In this document: positions 12,966-23,400 of the stretch, in pieces
How positions within the stretch are numbered: the first letter of the stretch is position 1
How the letters are laid out: each line of letters begins with the position of its first letter
From: Eledone cirrhosa
Lineage: Eukaryota > Mollusca > Cephalopoda > Octopoda > Eledonidae
DNA length: 64,000 bases
NCBI GenBank assembly: GCA_964016885.1
Contig: OZ024742.1
Span: 364,593,377-364,657,376, forward strand
Direction: 5' to 3'
Notes under the pieces: model-generated
What the model saw: only the letters and a program-made list of their open reading frames with translations
What the model was told of the DNA's origin: nothing
Databases searched by the model: none
Translations under genes and position numbers: made by a program

Positions 12966-13192
12966 ATGTACGTACAAATATATATATAAATATACATACA
13001 GAATTCTCAACAGTTCTGCTGGTTCAGGTGATAAGATGACTAACAACATAGATAAACAGAGTTGTGAATTATTTTACAGGGAAAGGTGTTTATATTGGGC
13101 GCTTCTTTTACTGGTTTCATTTATTGGGCTGCGGCCATTATCAAATGTGTTCCTTTTATCAATCTTGTTTCTGTCGAACCACTAAGTTACTG

Positions 13193-13297
13193 GATATGAA
13201 CACACACCCAACCACATGTACACGAAACACACACGCACACGCACACATACATATATAATTATAAAATTCTAATTCTATATATATATATATATATATA
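13193..13297. repeat. (CA)n and (AT)n microsatellites
   Basis: A CA-rich stretch with CACG interruptions (about 13,200-13,258) is followed by 'taattataaaattctaatt' and about ten AT dinucleotides (13,276-13,297). The AT tract directly abuts the foldback element that follows and provides its TA target. Confidence 0.8.
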
Positions 13298-13480
13298 ATT
13301 AGAAAGTGAACAACACAAAATATAAGTACTCCATTATCAAAGATCCCAGACGATAATAATATATACGTCAGACAGAGAAGTCTGTCTGACGAACGATCCA
13401 GACGTATATATTATTATCGTCTGTGATCCATAAACCTTTGTTAATGGACTAGGTATATTTTGTGTTGTTCAATTTCTAAT
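13298..13480. mobile_element. 183-bp foldback MITE with long imperfect inverted repeats
   Basis: The left end 'attagaaagtgaacaacaca' is matched by the reverse complement of the right end, with one mismatch in the first 20 bases. Pairing continues inward past 'aaaatata', with a looser stretch at 13,325-13,350, then resumes perfectly over 'cagacgataataatatatac' against its complement. At the centre, 11-bp perfect arms (13,366-13,376 and 13,381-13,391) enclose a GAAG loop. TA dinucleotides at 13,296-13,297 and 13,481-13,482 fit a TA target-site duplication as used by Tc1/mariner-type transposases. There is no coding capacity, so it would be a non-autonomous element. The almost full-length hairpin is directly visible; the transposase family is inferred. 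Confidence 0.8.
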
Positions 13481-13541
13481 TAAATAGCTCTGTTCCATAC
13501 ATAGAGAACTCTTTTTTCATTTGATTTTCCTTTCGAATTAC

Positions 13542-13558
13542 GTAACACACACACACAC

Positions 13559-13640
<82 letters not shown>
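13542..13640. repeat. (AC)n-(AT)n microsatellite
   Basis: Several AC dinucleotides pass into about 40 AT dinucleotides ending at 'ataaataatgc'. Long (AT)n is self-complementary and often length-polymorphic. Confidence 0.9.
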
Positions 13641-13644
<4 letters not shown>

Positions 13645-13933
13645 TGCAAGAACATAACGGAATCAACAAAGCAAAAACACAGTGTAATGAAGACATATAT
13701 TCATTTAACGGTTGATATTGTAGGAAGAGTCATATATATAACTGTAGAATCTCACCAGACACACACCTACCATATTTCACTATGTATTAGTCATGTTGAG
13801 GCTATAATAGAAGACTGTTGGCCAAGATGCTGGCCATCAGGACTAGACACTCACTCTGGTGAAATAAACGTCTTAAACACACAACTAAGCCCGCTTATAT
13901 ATTTATATATAATGAATGTTTCATATAACTTAC
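13641..13933 (-). other. presumed intron sequence 3' of the receptor exon
   Basis: This is the minus-strand sequence immediately downstream of the GTAAGT donor. I looked for the next nAChR exon (DEKNQ...TTNVWL-type, normally followed by an IW.PDI-type segment) here and down to 10,933 and found none. An overlapping plus-strand frame (13,687-13,959) shows no family resemblance. Confidence 0.5.
13928..13933 (-). other. 5' splice site (donor) of the nAChR exon
   Basis: Plus-strand acttac reads GTAAGT on the minus strand, the strongest consensus continuation of a GT donor. It follows directly after a complete ATA codon, so the intron is phase 0. Confidence 0.8.
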
Positions 13934-14100
13934 TATATCCATTATTTGTGTCAGCGTGATACCAAGATGGACAACCACTGGTGATGACGCTTTCATTACT
14001 GGTCTAACTGAATTATCGTAGTTATCCATCAATTTATATAGTAACCTCTGTTCATCAGTCATAATGATATCTTTCTCAATTGGTAACCGAGATGTTATTT
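13934..14100 (-). CDS. nicotinic acetylcholine receptor subunit, single exon (N-terminal ligand-binding domain)
   Basis: A 167-bp exon encoding two bases of a split codon plus 55 residues. Diagnostic segments are 'DEQRLLYKLMDNYD', 'SVRPVMKASSPVVVHLG' and 'ITLTQIMDI'. These match the start of the mature extracellular domain of nAChR subunits of the Cys-loop ligand-gated channel family: the N-terminal helix (xRLLxxLxxxYD), the VRPV turn, then strand beta-1 ending LTLxQIxDV. In the family this domain forms the pentamer's acetylcholine-binding vestibule at the cell surface. The exon is bounded by a good acceptor and a GTAAGT donor, and it ends exactly where the family reads DEKNQ or DEVNQ next, which from memory is the exon 2/3 junction of animal nAChR genes. 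The Asn often found before A-S (VxNAS, a glycosylation site) is Lys here. There are no stops or frameshifts. Neighbouring exons (signal peptide upstream; loops and membrane segments downstream) are not in view. It could be an nAChR proper, a divergent relative such as a chemotactile receptor, or an orphaned exon. Confidence 0.88.
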
Positions 14101-14118
14101 CTGAAATGAGAATAAAGC
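14101..14118 (-). other. 3' splice site (acceptor) of the nAChR exon
   Basis: On the minus strand 'tgctttattctcatttcag' immediately precedes the exon: a pyrimidine-rich tract with few purines, then CAG. AT-rich sequence with TAAC-like branch-point candidates lies just beyond, at about 14,120-14,140. The frame stays open upstream to an ATG at 14,143, but that extension coincides with the splice tract and is better read as intron. Confidence 0.75.
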
Positions 14119-14376
14119 AATAGTATATAACATAATATAACATAAATGTGAGATAAAATGAAACTAAATTTACTGTTCACACCTATGTAGGTGAGGCAGA
14201 CTTCTTACGATAGATATTTGTTGGGTGTTTTCTGTTCATGAGAGTGGTCCCAGTCCTATTGCTCTTGTTTCAGCTTACACCCATATAGGTTTAGGTGGCA
14301 TACAAGTTTACACTTCATAGGAAGTTTATTGCCTGTTTTCTTCATAAGTGTCCCTGTGTTCTCATTTCATTATATA
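14119..14376. other. presumed intron sequence 5' of the receptor exon
   Basis: About 260 bp of unique sequence. It includes a 6-bp-arm inverted repeat, CACCTA / TAGGTG, at 14,180-14,193. No coding or RNA gene signature is recognised. Confidence 0.4.
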
Positions 14377-14575
14377 CGGCGGTGGAATGGCAGTATCAGT
14401 AGAGGGTGGGACACCATGCTTTGACGCATAGAGTTACGGCCCTTGCCATTCTGAGTTAAAATCCCGCCGAGGTTAACTTTGCCTTTCATCCTTATGGGGT
14501 CGATAAAATAAAGTACCAGTAATGCACTGGGATAATTGCTGGCCTTGTGCCATATGTAGAAATAATTATATCTCA
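14377..14575 (+). mobile_element. cephalopod tRNA-derived SINE, short form
   Basis: It starts 'cggcggtggaatggcagtat' (A-box-like), with a mutated B-box-like gagttaaaatcccg at about 14,453-14,466, the core 'cctttcatccttatggggtc' and a 3' end 'gtagaaataattatatctc'. It closely resembles the copy at 11,206 and lacks the middle insert of the 12,515 copy. It sits in the presumed intron, antisense to the receptor exon. Confidence 0.85.
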
Positions 14576-14778
14576 CGTCTTTGTACACATTGAACAGCTG
14601 AAATCTGATGAGTCATTATCTCATTTGAAGTGGTAACCTGGGATTCCGTTAGAAATATAACTGCCCAGTCCTCTCAATATATCCTAACATCAACCCTGCC
14701 ACTTTGTTACATATTTAGGGGCGTTATCGTCTTTGTTATTTCAGTTTAATGCCGTTCATTTCAAATATCTTTAAATGA
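14576..14778. other. unique sequence adjoining the 47-bp satellite
   Basis: About 200 bp of non-repetitive sequence. The satellite starts abruptly at about 14,779 with a full-quality unit, without a visible gradient of degraded copies. Confidence 0.5.
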
Positions 14779-16689
14779 TTTGATAATAGAGAATACCGGT
14801 GTTTGTTGTTGTAGACTGTATATGGTTTGATAATAGAGAATACCGGTGTTTGTTGTTGTAGACTGTATATGGTTTGATAATAGAGAATACCGGTGTTTGT
14901 TGTTGTAGACTGTATATGGTTTGATAATAGAGAATACCGGTGTTTGTTGTTGTAGACTGTATATGGTTTGGTAATAGAAAATACCGGTGTTTGTTGTTGT
15001 AGACTGTATATGGTTTGATAATAGAGAACACCGGTGTTTGTTGTTGTAGACTGTATATGGTTTGGTAATAGAGAATACCGGTGTTTGTTGTTGTAGACTG
15101 TATATGGTTTGATAATAGAGAATACCGGTGTTTGTTGTTGTAGACTGTATATGGTTTGATAATAGAGAATACCGGTGTTTGTTGTTGTAGAGTGTATATG
15201 GTTTGATAATAGAGAATACAGGTGTTTGTTGTTGTAGACTGTATATGGTTTGATAATAGAGAATACCGGTGTTTGTTGTTGTAGAATGTATATGGTTTGG
15301 TAATAGAGAATACCGGTGTTTGTTGTTGTAGACTTGATATGGTTTGGTAATAGAGAATACCGGTGTTTGTTGTTGTAGACTTTATATGGTTTGGTAATAG
15401 AGAATACCGGTGTTAGTTGTTGTAGACTGTATATGGTTTGATAATAGAGAATACCGGTGTTTGTTGTTGTAGACTGTATATGGTTTGATAATAGAGAATA
15501 CCGGTGTTTGTTGTTGTAGACTGTATATGGTTTGGTAATAGAGAATACCGGTGTTTGTTGTTGTAGACTTTATATGGTTTGGTAATAGAGAATACCGGTG
15601 TTTGTTATTGTAGACTGTATATGGTTTGATAATAGAGAATACCGGTGTTTGTTGATGTAGACTGTATATGGTTTGATAATAGAGAATACCGGTGTTTGTT
15701 GTTGTAGACTGTATATGGTTTGGTAATAGAGAATACCGGTGTTTGTTGTTGTAGACTGTATATGGTTTGGTAATAGAGAATACCGGTGTTTGTTGTTGTA
15801 GAGTGTATATGGTTTGGTAATAGAGAATACCGGTGTTTGTTGTTGTAGACTGTATATGGTTTGATAATAGAGAACACCGGTGTTTGTTGTTGTAGACTGT
15901 ATATGGTTTGGTAAAAGAGAATACCGGTGTTTGTTGTTGTAGACTGTATATGGTTTGATAATAGAGAATACCGGTGTTTGTTTTGTAGAGTGTATATGGT
16001 TTGGTAACAGAGAATACCGGTGTTTGTTGTTGTAGAGTGTATATGGTTTGATAATAGAGAATACTGGTGTTTGTTGTTGTAGACTGTATATGGTTTGATA
16101 ATAGAGAATACCGGTGTTTGTTGTTGTAGACTGTATATGGTTTGATAATAGAGAATACCGGTGTTTGTTGTTGTAGACTGTATATGGTTTGATAATAGAG
16201 AATACCGGTGTTTGTTGTTGTAGACAGTATATGGTTTGAGAATAGAGAATACCGGTGTTTGTTGTAGTAGACTGTATATGGTTTGGTAATAGAGAATACC
16301 GGTGTTTGTTGTTGTAGAGTGTATATGGTTTGGTAATAGAGAATACCGGTGTTTGTTGTTGTAGACTGTATATGGTTTGATAATAGAGAATACCGGTGTT
16401 TGTTGTTGTAGAGTGTATATGGTTTGATAATAGAGAATACCAGGTGTTTGTTGTTGTAGAGTGTATATGGTTTAATAATAGAGAATACCGGTGTTTGTTG
16501 TTGTAGACTGTATATGGTTTGTTAATAGAGAATACAGGTGTTTGTTGTTGTAGACTGTATATGTTTTGATAATAGAGAATACCGGTGTTTGTTGTTGTAG
16601 ACTGTATATGTTTTGTTAATAGAGAATACCGGTGTTTGTTGTTGTAGACTGTATATGGTTTGATAATAGAGAATACCGGTGTTTGTTGT

Positions 16690-17400
16690 TGTAGACTGTA
16701 TGTGGTTGGGTAATAGAGAATACCGGTGTTTGTTGTTGTAGAGTGTATATGGTTGGGTAATAGAGAATACCGGTGTTTGTTGTAGTAGAGTGTATATGGT
16801 TGGGTAATAGAGAATACCGGTGTTTGTTGTAGTAGAGTGTATATGGTTGGGTAATAGAGAATACCGGTGTTTGTTGTTGTAGAGTGTATATGGTTGGGTA
16901 ATAGAGAATACCGGTGTTTGTTGTTGTAGACTGTATATGGTTGGGTAATAGAGAATACCGGTGTTTGTTGTTGTAGACTGGATATGGTTGGGTAATAGAG
17001 AATACCGGTGTTTGTTGTAGTAGAGTGTATATGGTTGGGTAATAGAGAATACCGGTGTTTGTTGTTGTAGAGTGTATATGGTTGGGTAATAGAGAATACC
17101 GGTGTTTGTTGTTGTAGAGTGTATATGGTTGGGTAATAGAGAATACCGGTGTTTGTTGTTGTAGACTGTATATGGTTGGGTAATAGAGAATACCGGTGTT
17201 TGTTGTAGTAGAGTGTATATGGTTGGGTAATAGAGAATACCGGTGTTTGTTGTTGTAGAGTGTATATGGTTGGGTAATAGAGAATACGGGTGTTTGTTGT
17301 TGTAGACTGTATATGGTTTGATAATAGAGAACACCGGTGTTTGTTGTTGTAGAGTGTATATGGTTGGGTAATAGAGAATACCGGTGTTTGTTGTTGTAGA
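16690..17400. repeat. satellite block homogenised for the GGTTGGGTAAT variant
   Basis: About fourteen of about fifteen units carry ggttgggtaat instead of ggtttgRtaat, mixed with agtgtatatgg. The variant is otherwise sporadic until it returns in isolated units at about 60,820-60,880, 61,290, 62,750-62,800, 63,210 and 63,545. This indicates local gene conversion or unequal exchange. Confidence 0.8.
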
Positions 17401-20400
17401 GTGTATATGGTTTGATAATAGAGAATACCGGTGTTTGTTGTTGTAGACTATATGGTTTGATAATAGAGAATACCGGTGTTTGTTGTTGTAGACTATATAT
17501 GGTTTGATAATAGAGAATACCGGTGTTTGTTGTTGTAGACTGTATATGGTTTGATAATAGAGAATACCGGTGTTTGTTGTTGTAGAGTGTATATGGTTTG
17601 ATAATAGAGAATACCGGTGTTTGTTGTTGTAGACTGTATATGGTTTGGTAATAGAGAATACCGGTGTTTGTTGTTGTAGAGTGTATATGGTTTGGTAATA
17701 GAGAATACCGGTGTTTGTTGTTGTAGACTGTATATGGTTTGATAATAGGGAATACCGGTGCTTGTTGTTGTAGAGTGTATATGGTTTGGTAATAGAGAAT
17801 ACCGGTGTTTGTTGTTGTAGACTGTATATGGTTTGGTAATAGAGAATACCGGTGTTTGTTGTTGTAGACTGTATATGGTTTGGTAATAGAGAATACCGGT
17901 GTTTGTTGTTGTAGACTGTATATGGTTTGGTAATAGAGAATACCGGTGTTTGTTGTTGTAGACTGTATATGGTTTGGTAATAGAGAATACCGGTGTTTGT
18001 TGTTGTAGACAGTATATGGTTTGATAATAGAGAATACCGGTGTTTGTTGTTGTAGCGTGTATATGGTTTGGTAATAGAGAATACCGGTGTTTGTTGTTGT
18101 AGAGTGTATATGGTTTGGTAATAGAGAATACCGGTGTTTGTTGTTGTAGAGTGTATATTGTTTGATAATAGAGAATACCGGTGTTTGTTGTTGTAGAGTG
18201 TATATGGTTTGGTAATAGAGAATACCGGTGTTTGTTGTTGTAGACTGTATATGGTTTGATAATAGAGAATACCGGTGCTTCTTGTTGTAGAGTGTATATG
18301 GTTTGATAATAGAGAATACCGGTGTTTGTTGTTGTAGAGTGTATATGGTTTGGTAATAGAGAATACCGGTGTTTGTTGTTGTAGAGTGTATATGGTTTGG
18401 TAATAGAGAATACCGGTGTTTGTTGTTGTAGAGTGTATATTGTTTGATAATAGAGAATACCGGTGTTTGTTGTTGTAGAGTGTATATGGTTTGGTAATAG
18501 AGAATACCGGTGTTTGTTGTTGTAGACTGTATATGGTTTGATACTAGAGAATACCGGTGCTTGTTGTTGTAGAGTGTATATGGTTTGATAATAGAGAATA
18601 CCGGTGCTTGTTGTTGTAGAGTGTATATGGTTTGATAATAGAGAATACCGGTGTTTGTTGTTGTAGAGTGTATATGGTTTGGTAATAGAGAATACAGGTG
18701 TTTGTTGTTGTAGACTGTATATGGTTTGATAATAGAGACTACCGGTGCTTGTTGTTGTAGAGTGTATATGGTTTGATAATAGAGAATACCGGTGTTTGTT
18801 GTTGTAGACTGTATATGGTTTGATAATAGAGAATACCGGTGCTTGTTGTTGTAGAGTGTATATGGTTTGATAATAGAGAATACCGGTGTTTGTTGTTGTA
18901 GACTATATGGTTTGATAATAGAGAATACCGGTGTTTGTTGTTGTAGACTATATGGTTTGATAATAGAGAATACCGGTGTTTGTTGCTGTAGACTGTATAT
19001 GGTTTGATAATAGAGAATACCGGTGTTTGTTGTTGTAGACAGTATATGGTTTGATAATAGAGAACACCGGTGTTTGTTGTTGTAGACAGTATATGGTTTG
19101 ATAATAGAGAATACCGGTGTTTGTTGTTGTAGACAGTATATGGTTTGATAATAGAAAATACCGGTGTTTGTTGTTGTAGACAGTATATGGTTTGATAATA
19201 GAGAATACCGGTGTTTGTTGTTGTAGACAGTATATGGTTTGATAATAGAGAATACCGGTGTTTGTTGTTGTAGAGTGTATATGGTTTGATAATAGAGAAT
19301 ACCGGTGTTTGTTGTTGTAGACTGTATATGGTTTGATAATAGAGAATACCGGTGTTTGTTGTTGTAGACTGTATATGGTTTGATAATAGAGAATACTGGT
19401 GTTTGTTGTTGTAGACTGTATATGGTTTGATAATAGAGAATACCGGTGTTTGTTGTTGTATAGTGTATATGGTTTGGTATTAGAGAATACCGGTGTTTGT
19501 TGTTGTAGACTGTATATGGTTTGATAATAGAAAATACCGGTGTTTGTTGTTGTAGAGTGTATATCGTTTGATAATAGAGAATACCGGTGTTTGTTGTTGT
19601 AGAGTGTATATGGTTTGATAATAGAGAATACCGGTGTTTGTTGTTGTAGAGTGTATATGGTTTGATAATAGAAAATACCGGTGTTTGTTGTTGTAGAGTG
19701 TATATGGTTTGATAATAGAGAATACCGGTGTTTGTTGTTGTAGACTGTATATGGTTTGATAATAGAGAATACCGGTGTTTGTTGTTGTAGAGTGTATATG
19801 GTTTGATAATAGAGAATACCGGTGTTTGTTGTTGTAGACTGTATATGGTTTGATAATAGAGAATACCGGTGTTTGTTGTTGTAGAGTGTATATGGTTTGA
19901 TAATAGAAAATACCGGTGTTTGTTGTTGTAGACAGTATATGGTTTGATAATAGAGAATACCGGTGTTTGTTGTTGTAGAGTGTATATGGTTTGATAATAG
20001 AAAATACCGGTGTTTGTTGTTGTAGACAGTATATGGTTTGATAATAGAGAATACCGGTGTTTGTTCTTGTAGAGTGTATATGGTTTGATAATAGAGAATA
20101 CCGGTGATTGTTGTTGTAGACTGTATATGGTTTGATAATAGAGAATACCGGTGATTGTTGTTGTAGACTCTATATGGTTTGATAATAGAGAATACCGGTG
20201 TTTGTTGTTGTAGACTGTATATGGTTTGATAATAGAGAATACCGGTGTTTGTTGTTGTAGACTGTATATGGTTTGATAATAGAGAATACCGGTGTTTGTT
20301 GTTGTAGACTGTATATGGTTTGGTAATAGAGAATACCGGTGTTTGTTGTTGTAGACTGTATATGGTTTGATAATAGAGAATACCGGTGTTTGTTGTTGTA

Positions 20401-23400
20401 GACTGTATATGGTTTGATAATAGAGAATACCGGTGTTTGTTGTTGTAGACTGTATATGGTTTGGTAATAAAGAATACAGTTGTTTGTTGTTGTAGACTGT
20501 ATATGGTTTGGTAATAGAGAATACCGGTGTTTGTTGTTGTAGACTGTATATGGTTTAATAATAGAGAATACGGGTGTTTGTTGTTGTAGACTGTATATGG
20601 TTTGATAATAGAGAATACCGGTGTTTGTTGTTGTAGACTGTATATGGTTTGATGATAGAGAATACCGGTGTTTGTTGTTGTAGACTGTATATGGTTTGGT
20701 AATAGAGAATACCGGTGTTTGTTGTTGTAGACTGTATATGGTTTGATAATAGAGAATACCGGTGTTTGTTGTTGTAGACTGTATATGGTTTGATAATAGA
20801 GAATACCGGTGTTTGTTGTTGTAGACTGTATATGGTTTGATAATAGAGAATACCGGTGTTTGTTGTTGTAGAGTGTATGTGGTTTGGTAATAGAGAATAC
20901 CGGTGTTTGTTGTTGTAGAGTGTATATGGTTTGATAATAGAGAATACCGGTGTTTGTTGTTGTAGAGTGTATATGGTTTGGTAATAAAGAATACAGTTGT
21001 TTGTTGTTGTAGATTGTATATGGTTTGGTAATAGAGAATACCGGTGTTTGTTGTTGTAGACTGAATATGGTTTGATAATAGAGAATACCGGTGTTTGTTG
21101 TAGTAGACTGTATGTGGTTTGGTAATAGAGAATACCCGTGTTTGTTGTTGTAGACTGTATATGGTTTGATAATAGAGAATCCCGGTGTTTGTTGTTGTAG
21201 ACTGTATATGGTTTGGTAATAAAGAATACAGTTGTTTGTTGTTGTAGACTGTATATGGTTTGGTAATAGAGAATACCGGTGTTTGTTGTTGTAGACTGTA
21301 TATGGTTTGATAATAGAGAATACCGGTGTGTGTTGTTGTAGACTGTATATGGTTTGGTAATAAAGAATACAGTTGTTTGTTGTTGTAGACTGTATATGGT
21401 TTGGTAATAGAGAATACCGGTGTTTGTGTTTGTAGACTGTATATGGTTTGATAATAGAGAATACCGGTGTTTGTTGTTGTAGACTGTATATGGTTTGGTA
21501 ATAGAGAGTACCGGTGTTTGTTGTTGTAGACTGTATATGGTTTGATAATAGAGAATACCGGTGTTTGTTGTAGTAGACTGTATATGGTTTGGTAATAGAG
21601 AATACCGGTGTTTGTTGTTGTAGACTGTATATGGTTTGATAATAGAGAATACCGGTGTTTGTTGTTGTAGACTGTATATGGTTTGGTAATAGAGAATACC
21701 GGTGTTTGTTGTTGTAGACTGTATATGGTTTGGTAATAGAGAATACCGGTGTTTGTTGTTGTAGACTGTATATGGTTTGGTAATAGAGAATACCGGTGTT
21801 TGTTGTTGTAGACTGTATATGGTTTGATAATAGAGAATACCGGTGTTTGTTGTTGTAGACTGTATATGGTTTGATAATAGAGAATACCGGTGTTTGTTAT
21901 TGTAGAGTGTATATGGTTTGGTAATAGAGAATACCGGTGTTTGTTGTTCTAGACTGTATATGGTTTGGTAATAGAGAATACCGGTGTTTGTTGTTGTAGA
22001 CTGTATATGGTTCGGTAATAGAGAATACCGGTGTTTGTTGTTGTAGACTGTATATGGTTTGGTAATAGAGAAAACCAGTGTTTGTTGTTGTAGACTGTAT
22101 ATGGTTTGGTAATAGAGAATACCGGTGTTTGTTGTTGTAGACTGTATATGGTTTGATAATAGAGAATACCGGTGTTTGTTGTTGTAGACTGTATATGGTT
22201 TGGTAATAGAGAATACCGGTGTTTGTTATTGTAGACTGTATATGGTTTGATAATAGAGAATACCGGTGTTTGTTGTAGTAGACTGTATATGGTTTGGTAA
22301 TAGAGAATACCGGTGTTTGTTGTTGTAGACTGTATATGGTTTGATAATAGAGAATACCGGTGTTTGTTGTTGTAGACTGTATATGGTTTGGTAATAGAGA
22401 ATACCGGTGTTTGTTGTTGTAGACTGTATATGGTTTGGTAATAGAGAATACCGGTGTTTGTTGTTGTAGACTGTATATGGTTTGGTAATAGAGAATACCG
22501 GTGTTTGTTGTTGTAGACTGTATATGGTTTGATAATAGAGAATACCGGTGTTTGTTGTTGTAGACTGTATATGGTTTGATAATAGAGAATACCGGTGTTT
22601 GTTATTGTAGAGTGTATATGGTTTGGTAATAGAGAATACCGGTGTTTGTTGTTCTAGACTGTATATGGTTTGGTAATAGAGAATACCGGTGTTTGTTGTT
22701 GTAGAGTGTATATGGTTCGGTAATAGAGAATACCGGTGTTTGTTGTTGTAGACTGTATATGGTTTGGTAATAGAGAAAACCAGTGTTTGTTGTTGTAGAC
22801 TGTATATGTTTTAATAATAGAGAATACCGGTGTTTGTTGTTGTAGACTGTACATGGTTTGGTAATAGAGAATACTGGTGTTTGTTGTTGTAGAGTGTATA
22901 TGGTTTGATAATAGAGAATACCGGTGTTTGTTGTTGTAGAGTGTATATAGTTTGGTAATAGAGAATACCGGTGTTTGTTGTTCTAGACTGTATATGTTTT
23001 GGTAATAGAGAATACCGGTGTTTGTTGTTGTAGAGTGTATATGGTTCGGTAATAGAGAATACCGGTGTTTGTTGTTGTAGACTGTATATGGTTTGGTAAT
23101 AGAGAAAACCAGTGTTTGTTGTTGTAGACTGTATATGTTTTGATAATAGAGAATACCGGTGTTTGTTGTTGTAGAGTGTATATGGGTTGATAATAGAGAA
23201 TACCGGTGTTTGTTGTTGTAGAGTGTATATGGTTTGATAATAGAGAATACCGGTGTTTGTTGTTGTAGAGTGTATATAGTTTGGTAATAGAGAATACCGG
23301 TGTTTGTTGTTGTAGACTGTATATAGTTTGATAATAGAGAATACCGGTGTTTGTTGTAGTAGACTGTATATGGTTTGATAATAGAGAATACCGGTGTTTG

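Noticed and set aside
10933..13933. Further nAChR exons
   Set aside because: I looked on the minus strand for segments like TTNVWL, QEW and IW.PDI and saw none, so none is reported. A profile search could still find a very divergent one.
14101..14143. ATG at 14,143 giving an N-terminal hydrophobic 'MLYYVIYYCFILIS' as a signal peptide of the receptor exon
   Set aside because: The stretch is the AT- and pyrimidine-rich tract before a good CAG acceptor, has no charged start, and family gene structure places the signal peptide in a separate exon.
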